In this document: piece after piece, positions 23,601-32,761 of the stretch | Numbering within the stretch: the first letter of the stretch is position 1 | Layout: each line of letters starts with the position of its first letter | Source of the DNA: Linepithema humile | Lineage: Eukaryota; Arthropoda; Insecta; Hymenoptera; Formicidae | Direction of reading: 5' to 3' | DNA length: 64,000 nt | Assembly: GCF_040581485.1 (NCBI RefSeq) | Contig: NC_090134.1 | Location: 22,281,698-22,345,697 of the forward strand | Notes under the pieces: generated by a model | Database searches by the model: none | What the model saw: the letters and a program-made list of their open reading frames with translations, nothing else | Told to the model about the DNA's origin: nothing | Made by a program: the position numbers and the translations under genes

Positions 23601-26600
23601 TAATTGCTTAAATAAGAAATTTTAATTTTTTGAAACAATATGAATGTTATGCATATTTTCGCGCTGAAATTGTTATGTGATTACATATTTTATAAAATTA
23701 TTCGCAACAAACTCGGATATTGAGACACCCTGTATGCGTGGACGTACATAGCACGAGTATAGCTCGTAACGAGCCACGTCCCGGTGTTGCATGATGTCGT
23801 AATCGTAACTATACGGGTATACTTCACCCGGAAATGTATAGCGAGCGACTCAGTGACCGAATGTTACCTGCATTATACCGCAGTTTATACGCGGTGTATC
23901 GGCATCCATCGTCAGAACTCTAAGCATCGCAATAGCGCAGTCGGAAAACGCATATTCATCTTAATCGCAAATCCAAGTTCTGCGACGTAAAAAAGACTTC
24001 AAAGAATGCAAAGCTGTCGAAATTGAAGATCTTGAGTTTGGATAAAAACATTCAATTTATCTATACACAAACTACAGTTTTACATATATTTTAATAACAA
24101 ACTTGAATACCAAAATTTTTTAAGACGTAAAATAATGACAAAATATTAACAATGGGCAGATTCTTCCGTTCGTTGACTGTATTTTTCCAGCATCTTTCTT
24201 TTCAACATTAATAACCGCGGACAAAAACATTTTAACGCCTCGATCAGGTCGGTAAATATATTTGCAATCTATTAAGGGGGAGAACAAATAGAATTTGCAC
24301 ATCTTGCAAATGACAGCGTACGAAAGAGGCTCATTTATCTCGATGTGTATGCCGCGAATAAAATTTACATGTGATCTCTCGCTTCTGACGTCGCAGTGTC
24401 ATACGGTTGCAGTGTGTAGTCGAGAACTTTAATTCGACTCTTGAATCTTTTCAAGCCTTAGTGTCTTCTTCACACAAATCCTTCCGTATGCACATACACA
24501 CACACTACGAGAGCGTCGCGCGTTAGATCGTCAGCGACGCAGAAATGCACGATGCGCAATATGCATGAGCACGTACGTATAAATAGTGTCGAAAGATGAT
24601 GAACGGATGATGATGCGGAAGTAAAGGAAGAATGACGAGTGCCTTCTTGTGTCATCCGTTCTCATCGTCATTCGCTCGAGTAATCAGTTTCTATCGTGGT
24701 CATTCATTCTGATCGTTATTCGCTTGAGTAATCAATTTCTATCATGTGTAGAGGTGCGCCAGGAGGCGGTGCAGCAGGCCTTGGCGGCGATGCAGGGACG
24801 GCCGAAGCCATCCTTACCGATGCCGTCGAAGAGAACCTCCGTGATGGCCAGGAGTCCTGATCGGGAGAGACGCGACAGCGGCGAGTCCAGCAGCGACGAG
24901 GACAGCGTTGTCACCGAGGAGAGTCCTAGCGCGGGCGGCCCGACTGGTAAAATATCAAAATTGTTTCAGAGCAAAGTGTCTCATTCCTTGTGCGTTACTT
25001 TTTAACGACAGATTTTTCGAAATCAATTTTTTCCGCTAAAAATAATCACAATTTATGAGCGATTGAAAAAAAAGAGCTTTTTGCAAATTAAACTTCAGAA
25101 AGTCAGTAATATATTTTTTTATTTTAAATGGGGTTAAAATGTGTTATTAATTTTAAATTGATATTTAGTTATAAGAATGTATGTGACAAAAGATTGGAAA
25201 GAGTTGCGATAATTAAAAACGTTTTGTCAAGTGAAGCTTTATAAAAAAAAATTAAAACGGAATTTATACGAAAATTTAACGTTATATTATTTGATGTTAG
25301 AGTTTAATAATTTATTTCCAATTTTATTGTTTCAAGCATTTAGCAGAAATTTGCGACTGAAAGTGTATGTAGGTGCTACCTTAACAGAAATGTAACGTAA
25401 TAGACAGCGTAATTACAAATGTAGTTTTGTCCATCTGTTCGGTCATACTCGCATATGCTGAAAGAAAGAAAAAAAGCAACATAAATGTATAACGAAACCG
25501 CGTCATTTATGGTTGAAGCGCCACATGACTCCGCGGTACGTTAGTATCGCGTGTCCTTGACTATTTCCGCCGGATGCGTCGACGATGCGCCAATAATCAA
25601 TACGCATTATTTTCCTTCCATGGTACGAATGGAAAAAAAAGTGGTTGAATCGCACACTGAAACGTAAAAGAAATCGCGCGCGCGTGACCTCGCACTGTCA
25701 GTCGACACAAAGTTGATTGTCGGACACGCAATGTGTAACTCCGTCTTATATCTGTTGATCTTCTCGCAGGTACAGGTCTCTCGGACACCAGTAGCACTGG
25801 TTCGGCCCGTGACACCCCGCCGCCACCGAGGCCGCCGGCGAGAAGGCCACCTGGTGCTGACATCACCGACATCGCCGAGTACACGCCGCACGCCTATTGC
25901 AACATCCAGCCGCCGGACGTCACCCACGTGACGAGCAGCACTCCAGTCGGGCAGCAACAGTCGGCGACGCGGCGACCCGGTGCCGATCGAGTGAATCGCT
26001 ACGCGCACGTGGTTGATGATCAAAATAGCACCGGTACCACCGGCCGCTGGAAGGTTTCCGCCAAGATCCAGCAGCTGTTGAATACACTGAAACGGCCGAA
26101 ACGTCGGCCGCTGCCAGAGTTTTACGAGGACGACGACATCGAGCTGGAGATCGCGGCGAATCCGAAGGATCCTAATGCCCCGAAACCCGAAGGTGGTTCC
26201 ATGACGTCGGCGGTGGGCGAGGCGTTATCGGTACCGTCGGGCCTGCCGCGATCGCTTGAAGCCGCCATTCAAAGGTGAGCTAATATCGATATCGATAAAG
26301 ATCTATATGTACTGCGCCAAACAACACGTCACATCACGTGATGTGACATGTTATTTCCGTATAGCTTAGAGACTTTTAGCACGTTATTTGTCTTGTTGGA
26401 TTCGACAAAAGACATGTAGATTTCGACTATCCATTTCTATCCAGATATGGCTCGGCGACGTACAAGGCACCAGTGGCCACCGTCCTAGACCCTAATGGCA
26501 AGCTTTGCGTAACACTCACGTACGGCAAGCTGCTCAGCCGCTCCCACAAGATTGCCTATACCCTTCTGAATAAGGCTCTAAGTCGTGGCGGGGATTGCTG

Positions 26601-29600
26601 TCTGAAACCCGGCGACAGGATTGCTCTGGTTTATCCGAACAACGATCCGATCAGCTTCATGTGCGCCTTTTACGGCTGCCTTCAAGCTGGCATCGTACCG
26701 GTGCCCATCGAGGTTCCTCTGACACGTCGTGACGCGGGTTCCCAACAGATTGGTTTCCTCCTGGGTAGCTGTGGCATTCAGGTACCGCGAATGCTTTATC
26801 CGTCAAACACAGCATTCCTATGTATATTTACATGTTTAATTAGCCGCACAGTATTGCGATTTGCATTGTAATTTGCATTAATTTACTAACGTGCGTGATT
26901 GCGATAGACCTTGAAGATTACTCACACGTCTCGACACATTTTCAGGTGGCACTGACCAGTGAAGCGTGTCTCAAGGGTCTACCGAAGACGGCAGCCGGCG
27001 AAGTGGTGGCCTTCAAGGGCTGGCCGAAACTGCACTGGTTCGTTACTGAGCATCTGGGTAAAACGCCTAAGGACTGGTTACCGCCACCGCGGCTTACCGA
27101 CGATACGCCCGCGTATATCGAATACACCACCGACAAGGACGGCTCTGTGATGGGCGTGACGATTACCAGGGCAGCGATGATGGTTCACTGTCGCGCCCTC
27201 ACGCAAGCCTGCGGTTACACCGAGGGCGAAAACGCCGTCTGCGTGTTGGACTTTAAGCGGGAGGTTGGACTCTGGCACAGCACCTTGACTAGTGTGCTGA
27301 ACGGCATGCACGTCATCTTCATCCCGTACGCCCTGATGAAAGTCAATCCTGCCAGCTGGATGCAGATGATCACGAAGCATCGCGCCAGTGTCGCGGTCGT
27401 GAAATCGCGGGATCTCCACTGGGGTTTATTGGCTACTAAAGATCATAAGGACATTTCTCTGGCATCGCTGAGGCTCCTGCTTGTCGCAGACGGTGCGAAC
27501 CCGTGGTCCCTCTCATCCTGCGACCAGTTTCTCTCAGTGTTTCAGTCTAAAGGACTCAGACCAGACGCTGTTTGTCCTTGCGCCTCTTCCAGCGAGGCTC
27601 TCACAGTCTCTGTGAGAAGGCCGGGACGTGCGGGAGTGAACGCAACTGGTCGCGGGGTTCTCTCCATGTCTGGATTGAGCTATGGAGTTGTAAGAGTGGA
27701 TCAGGAGAACTCTCTCACATCGTTGACGTTACAAGATTGCGGACAAGTTATGCCTGGAAGTGAGTCTTGCTTTGATAATTTTGTATATTTTATCTTTGTG
27801 ATACATTTATAATGAGAATTTGTTTTATTCTTTACAGGCATTGTAGTCGTCATTAAGATGGAGGGACAACCGTTTATTTGTAAGACGGACGAAGTTGGCG
27901 AGATTTGCGTGCACAGCTCAGCTACCGGTAGCCAATATTGGGGCTTGCAAGGACTCACCAACAACACTTTTAAGGTGTCGCCTTTACAAGCTGATGGTAC
28001 TGCCTTAGGTGACGTAGAATACTCACGTTCCGGTCTGCTGGGTTTTCTTGGTCCCGGAGGACTTGTCTTTGTCTGCGGATCACGTGACGGTCTCATGACA
28101 GTGACCGGCAGAAAACACAACGCCGATGATATTATCGCCACTGTGCTGGCAGTCGAACCGATGAAATTCATCTATCGCGGTAGAATCGCCGTTTTCAGCG
28201 TGAGGGTCCTGCGAGACGAAAGGATATGCGTCGTTGCTGAACAGCGGCCTGACTGTAGCGAGGAGGAGGTGCGTTTCAGAGTTGAATATTATAAAAAAAG
28301 GACAAGAAAACTTGCAGTTTATTGTTTACTAAAATTGTGCTTGTTGGAAACCGGATACAGATATTTTTAGAAGTTTTTTTTTTTTTTTTTTTTAATTTTT
28401 TGCAGAGTTTCCAATGGATGTCTCGAGTGCTGCAAGCGGTCGACTCGATTCACGCGGTAGGAATATATTGCCTTGCCTTGGTGCCACCCAATTACTTACC
28501 CAAGACGCCGCTGGGCGGCATTCATCTGTCGGAAACGAAACGCCGCTTCCTCGAGGGCACTCTGCACCCGGCGAACGTGCTCCTCTGTCCTCACACCTGC
28601 GTCACTAACTTGCCGAAACCGCGCGAAGTCCATTCGGGTAAGTAAAGCACAACATTCACTGATGAGTGTGTTGCGCCGATATTTTTCGCAACTGACAGAC
28701 AGATATCGACGTAAACCTGAACAATGAAAATTGTACAAATGCCAGCAATTTTTCCGAAAACACAAAAGATTTTCACAATTTTATTTGCAATATAGAAATC
28801 AATTTGGAAATAAAAAATCTATTTAATTTTAACGCGTGAAATTATAATTGGCTGGTGATATTTAATGTTAAGTATTTGGTGTGGGCACAGGTCGAGTGAC
28901 GTATAAATTTTTTGGATGTTACGAATTGCTGCGAGTAACAGTGATAGAGAAAGAGGAAGAGAGAAAGAGAGAAAGAGTGAGTGTGAAAGGAGTAGCGAGA
29001 ATTGAGAGCGAAAATGTATCGATAATCACAAATTTCACTTTTTTTAGAATCCTTATTAGCACCAAGGAACTTAGCTCTCATGCATCTGTACAAAGTTGTT
29101 GGTAGGATTTAGATATCCGGCGCACACATGCATGACATAATATAATGTCCTTGGTTATTTAGGCGCGGTGGTACCTCAAAGTAGGTGTATAAAGATTATA
29201 ATAGTCGGACTTTATTTGCTTATTTTTATCTGCACATGTTTCTCTCAATAATCAAATCTTACAATTCAATATTTGCTATGTGCATACGAATTTTTAATGT
29301 ACATCTTTTTGAGGCGCTATATAGAGCTTGTGATAATATTGTGTCGTAGCTTAAAAATCTATTGCGAAATATGGAGATTAAGTCGGAACATGAAGTTATC
29401 GCATGCCCTATTCGATTAACAACCCTTTCATAATTTATTACGCTTGGCATGTCGTCCCATTTAGTTGTCCTTCTTTCTTTTGGCTGAGTTCCGAATATCC
29501 CGTAGTATCCTAATTAAGCGCAAGCATAATTGATTTTGGTAGCAAGAGGTTCTGCCTTTTACTCTCTCATATCGTTTTAGTTATTATTATTACTGGAAAA

Positions 29601-32480
29601 ACCATTTTTTTTAAGCCTTTTTCAGAGTTCAATGCTTTTCTGTATTTTTTTTTTTTTTTTTAATTTCACTCCGGTATTTTAACGCAATTTAATTTGGCGT
29701 CTGTGGACAATCTATTGGAAAAAAGACTTGTTCGGGATTTCAAACATCCATGGATCCAAAGATTCGTGAATCCGTATTAAAGCGTAGAGCTGCGGAACAG
29801 AAGGCCCATGTGAACGCTTGCATTGCCGACTCCAATGGCGAGAACCAGATTGCTCTAGTTTTGATTTTCCGGCCTCAGTCAGGGGAGAGTGTGTGAGCTA
29901 CTCATTATTGGGTTGAGTGTTTGTGTTGGTTTACTAACGGAATGGTGCGGGGGCGTGTAGCGGGGGATTCTGTTACAGATGTCGGTCCGGCCAGTGTGAT
30001 GGTGGGGAACATTGTCCAGGGCAACCGATTAGCCTCGGCGCAAGGACGCGACATGGGTGTTCTAGACGAAGACAGCGATAATGCCAAAAAGGTTCGTAAA
30101 TCCGAAAGAATTCAGCATCTTACAGGAGATTTTTTCACATAGATTTCTTTTATATGTTACGATATATTGTGTCGTTTTTTTTTTTCAGTATCAATTTATC
30201 TCTGAAATTCTACGGTGGCGTGCTGTTAGCACTTCGGACCATGTGATATTTACGTCGTTGAACGCGAAGGGTGCTGTGGCCACCTCGTTGTCCTGCTCGC
30301 AGCTGCACAAGAAGGCTGAAAGGATTGGGAATCTGCTGTTGGATCGAGGAAGAGTCAATACCGGCGACCACGTGGCGCTTATCTTTCCACCCGGCACCGA
30401 TCTGATATGCGCGTTTTACGGTTGTTTGTACGTTGGCGCCGTGCCGGTGACCATCAGGCCGCCTCATCCGCAAAATCTGCAGACAACCTTGCCAACCGTT
30501 CGCATGATCGTAGACGTCAGCAAATCCGTCCTCGTCTTAACTAACCAGAATCTTCTCAAGTTGCTGAAGACAAAGGTAACTGAAAATATTGTGCGAATGT
30601 GAATTGCGCAAAAAGCGAACGTGAAATGTGCATCATCGATTGCGCGTTATCTCGTACAGGAGGCGAACAACGTGGTCGACGTGAAGAGCTGGCCGTTGAT
30701 TCTGGATATGGACGACATGCCAAAGAAGAAACTGCCAGTAATGTATCGAGCGCCCACCGCAGAGATGCTGGCCTATTTGGACTTTAGCGTTTCGACGACG
30801 GGCATGCTCGCGGGCATTAAGATGTCTCATGCGGCGGTCACCTCGTTGTGCCGCGCCATGAAGTTGGCGTGCGAACTCTATCCCTCCAGACACATCGCTC
30901 TCTGTCTGGATCCGTATTCAGGCCTCGGCTTTGCCTTGTGGTGCCTCAGTAGTATATACAGCGGGCATCATTCTATACTGATACCACCGTCCGAGGTAAG
31001 TTTTGCCACCATTTTCGCACTTGTTAAGGAGATTCTTCTAGACATCAAAATAATATAACAAAATTAATTGAAGTAATTAGATACATATAATGTACAAATA
31101 ATATGAATTTTTGTTGTAACTGTCAACACAGGTGGAAGTCAACCCCGCGCTCTGGTTATCGGCGGTCAGTCAGTCCAGAGTAAGAGACACGTTCTGTTCG
31201 TACGGTGTCATGGAGTTGTGCACCAAGGGTCTCGGCTCCTCGGTTCACGCGCTCAAGGCGCGAGGCGTTAGTCTGGCGTGCGTGAGGACTTGCGTTGTTG
31301 TCGCCGAAGAGAGGCCGCGGATAGCGTTAACGACGAGTTTTAGTAAACTGTTCTCTGCCCTCGGTCTGAGTCCGCGCGCGGTTTCCACCTCGTTCGGCTG
31401 CAGAGTGAATACTGCCATTTGCTTACAGGTAAAGTCGATTAGCAATTTAACCATTTTGCTCTGGGAAGAGAAATCCGTTTACAGACATCGTTATTATTTT
31501 CTTGATTCTGTTTCGACAGGGAGCATCGAGTCCGGAGCCGTCGACAGTTTACGTGGACTTGCGCGCGTTGCGCAACGATCGGGTGTCTCTGGTGGAGCGT
31601 GGCAGTCCGCATTCGTTGTGTTTGATGGAGTCGGGCAAACTGCTGCCTGGCGTGAAAGTGATTATTGCCAATCCCGAGACTAAGGGACAGTGCGGTGACT
31701 CGCATCTAGGTGAGATCTGGGTGCAGTCCTCGCACAACGCGAGCGGCTACTTTACGATCTACGGCGATGAGAGCGATTACGCCGATCACTTTAACGCACG
31801 ACTGGTCACCGGCAACACGAGTGAAGTATACGCGAGAACAGGCTATCTGGGCTTCTTGAGGAGGACCGAGAGCGTTCAGCAGTCGGTGATCAGCGATGTA
31901 CCCGGCGATACCACCAATGCGGCCGAGGCTGATCTCGTGCCGAGCGATCCGGAGCTGCACGATGCTGTATTCGTCGTCGGTGCTCTCGATGAGGCCATAT
32001 TACTGCGGGGTATGCGCTATCATCCAATTGACATCGAGAACAGTGTCATGCGGTGTCACAAGAAAATCGCGGAATGGTAAGTGTTTTTATTTTCTATTAC
32101 TTAAGATATAAAATTACTTTCATGTATCCGGTTATCAGTATTAAAAATTTTAGCTCGATTATTAACTTGTCAAATTTAGATTATCTAGCAATAGCCGAAT
32201 GTTGTTATTGCGTTTTTATCTTTTCAGTGCCGTATTTACATGGACCAACCTCTTAGTGGTAGTGGTAGAATTGGATGGCAGCGAAAGCGAGGCTCTTGAT
32301 CTCGTGGCTCTGGTGACGAGCGCTGTGCTCGAAGAACATCATCTGGTAGTCGGCGTGGTGGTCGTAGTGGATCCCGGTGTGGTGCCCATCAATTCGCGTG
32401 GCGAGAAGCAACGGATGCATCTACGCGACGGTTTTCTCGCGGACCAGCTTGATCCTATCTATGTGGCGTACAATATGTGA
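7475..32480 (+). CDS. DIP2: Disco-interacting protein 2 (DIP2)
   Basis: DIP2 proteins join an N-terminal DMAP1-binding domain to two adenylate-forming, FAAL-like domains; work in yeast and fly ties them to control of selected diacylglycerols, and fly DIP2 to axon branching. Exons: 7475-7559, 19210-19281, then 20532-20747 or 22488-22646, 24752-24946, 25770-26274, 26445-26781, 26946-27759, 27838-28268, 28406-28637, 29979-30091, 30189-30575, 30660-30995, 31132-31428, 31520-32076 and 32228-32480. All junctions join in frame to 1590 or 1609 residues, against about 1570 in vertebrates. Landmarks (short isoform): DMAP1-binding start with LAELDLELSEGDITQKGYEKKR; PMPSKR; VSAKIQQLLNTLKRPKRRPLP; first adenylation domain about 340-870; second about 980-1590; near-invariant C-terminus DGFLADQLDPIYVAYNM. 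The ATP-loop position is degenerate in both domains (YTTDKDGSVMGVT at about 511; FSVSTTGMLAGIKMS at about 1152), as across the family. Confidence 0.97.
9774..11046. repeat. Long inverted repeat (fold-back element) in DIP2 intron 1
   Basis: The left arm (about 9774-10350) and right arm (about 10437-11046) are reverse complements with scattered mismatches and small gaps, around an 86-base spacer. Matching landmarks are TTTTGCAAATAACAG against CTGTTATTTGCAAAA beside the spacer; TTATTGGAGATACAATTATTACAT against its complement near 10630; GTCTGAGACACTTTGTATAT near 9990 against ATATACAAAGTGTCTCAGAC near 10805; and outer ends AGTGT against ACACT. No transposase ORF lies between the arms. It looks like a fold-back or long-TIR non-autonomous element, or an inverted duplication. 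DIP2 pre-mRNA would carry the whole hairpin. Confidence 0.8.
11844..11958. mobile_element. 115-bp MITE with mariner-like terminal inverted repeats
   Basis: The ends form 30-base inverted repeats with 25 matches: left 11844-11873 containing CAAAAAGTTCCGGGACTAAAT, right 11929-11958 containing ATTTAGTCCCGAAACTTTTG. The interior is 55 bases of AT-rich DNA with no coding potential. The same end sequence recurs in diverged form at 41319-41348 and near 49,750, beside mariner-like coding relics, which suggests the family. I see no clean TA duplication. Confidence 0.6.
13330..13390. repeat. (CT)n microsatellite
   Basis: An almost pure CT dinucleotide tract with a few T, CG and GC interruptions. Its reverse complement, a GA tract, is the kind bound by GAGA-type factors. 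Confidence 0.9.
14554..14622. repeat. GGC then CAG trinucleotide repeats
   Basis: An interrupted GGC tract (about 14554-14580) runs into about 14 CAG units with one CAA (14580-14621). It could be read as poly-Ser or poly-Gln, but no supported ORF with a start and homology surrounds it. I treat it as a microsatellite in the 5' region of the unit at 15122. Confidence 0.85.
15122..17416 (+). CDS. Unrecognised basic Ser/Arg-rich coding unit inside DIP2 intron 1
   Basis: I cannot name this protein. Exon A (15122-15939) starts at the first ATG after an in-frame TAA at 15071 and opens with MRPLSFENLRRLVGRKKD, then FKRSESFKRISIRKSYLDRG, a patch resembling a cluster of basophilic-kinase sites. Exon B (16491-17416) follows an AG acceptor (GACTATAG) and completes the split Gly codon in frame. 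It reads VTRNGLFRRKTPKPSPS, an Arg/Ser-rich stretch, WSSNVSDDQFDDQKLLLSGDF, FSSTDSEDDDADRFNERKR and a very basic end (RRRPLRRKSQLRR). Together they give 581 codons plus one base. A GTAAG donor at 17417 ends exon B; reading on gives an AT-rich tail stopping at 17538. The leftover base is in phase with DIP2 exon 2 at 19210. It may be a nested gene or an alternative DIP2 N-terminus. No known domain is seen. Confidence 0.5.
20532..20747 (+). CDS. DIP2: DIP2 alternative exon 3a (Gly-rich, RRVTHNEKRYHS)
   Basis: An in-frame exon (phase 1 at both ends, 216 bases) between a GTAG acceptor and a CACTCAG|GTAGCG donor. It encodes an asymmetric Gly-rich linker (GGGGGGDGGGG, GYGGGGG) followed by RPQPRARRTQRRVTHNEKRYHS, which continues into the EVRQEAVQQAL exon at 24752. 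Its 3' end is plainly related to exon 3b. The acceptor has a weak pyrimidine tract, so the 5' boundary is less sure than the donor. The open frame extends upstream to 20294, but that part is hydrophobic and unlike DIP2. Confidence 0.7.
20615..20685. repeat. GGN trinucleotide-type low-complexity tract
   Basis: An imperfect GGT/GGA/GGC tract in exon 3a of DIP2 encodes the poly-Gly linker. Slippage here would add or remove whole Gly codons. Confidence 0.85.
20998..21450. repeat. Mononucleotide and (GGCC)n tracts in DIP2 intron
   Basis: A T-run of about 23 bases starts near 20,999, a 13-base C-run lies at 21296-21308, and a GCCGGCC tract lies at about 21427-21450. They fall between exons 3a and 3b. 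Nothing else is recognised in 20.75-22.45 kb. Confidence 0.8.
22488..22646 (+). CDS. DIP2: DIP2 alternative exon 3b (poly-Ala, RRLTRNESRYHS)
   Basis: A 159-base exon, phase 1 at both ends, with a strong acceptor (GTTGTTGTGTTGCATGCAG) and donor (TTCCG|GTGAGT). It encodes GGRLVPGGIASPPGSGGSTG, then Asn/Ser/Thr residues, nine alanines and RRGNRRLTRNESRYHS, joining to EVRQEAVQQAL. It sits 1.74 kb after exon 3a, and either can connect exon 2 to exon 4 without changing the frame. Using both together is also allowed by phase. Confidence 0.85.
23240..23734. mobile_element. 495-bp element with TACAGGGTgTCTCAA inverted ends
   Basis: Left end TACAGGGTATCTCAA at 23240-23254 matches the reverse complement of the right end at 23720-23734 (TACAGGGTGTCTCAA) at 14 of 15 bases. 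The interior is AT-rich with no ORF above about 60 residues. This is the pattern of a non-autonomous DNA transposon. I cannot assign a family or a convincing target duplication. It lies in the DIP2 intron after exon 3b. Confidence 0.6.
23735..25769 (+). other. DIP2 introns around the exon at 24752-24946
   Basis: Apart from the PMPSKR exon (24752-24946), this stretch is noncoding. A near-duplicate of about 35 bases (ATTCGCTCGAGTAATCAGTTTCTATC near 24670 and ATTCGCTTGAGTAATCAATTTCTATC near 24718) lies immediately upstream of that exon's acceptor. No other gene is seen. Confidence 0.6.
28638..29978 (+). other. DIP2 intron between KPREVHSD and VGPASVMVGN exons
   Basis: This 1.34-kb intron contains a GA-rich stretch (about 28948-28985), T-runs and a 48-codon ORF at 29750-29896 that begins MDPKIRESVLKRRAAEQ. 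The ORF has no usable splice sites in phase with DIP2 and no homologue I recognise. It is left as a possible small ORF or relic. Confidence 0.5.
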
Positions 32481-32755
32481 ACGAACGTGCGAGAGGTTTT
32501 CACTCCTTCTTTACTCCGCCTTCCTTATCCCGACGTATTAATGCTGCAGTGGAATTTTATTTGCAAATACTTGAGCAAGAGTTTGACAGGTATTTCTCTC
32601 TTTAGTTTGCTTGTTTTACATTTTTTTTACAAAAATTTCCCAAACGTTTTTAACCCTTTCTTTTCATAAAAATTCTCCTCTTGATACGTACTTGTCAGCA
32701 AGTTTTTATTTTAGCTAATCGTTCATCACTCTGAAGCGGATAGCTTTACAGAAGT

Positions 32756-32761
32756 AATAAA
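32756..32761 (+). promoter_or_regulatory. Candidate polyadenylation signal of DIP2
   Basis: AATAAA lies 276 bases after the DIP2 stop codon and is the first canonical signal in the 3' flank. A longer 3'UTR is possible, as DIP2 is neuronal in other animals. Confidence 0.4.
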
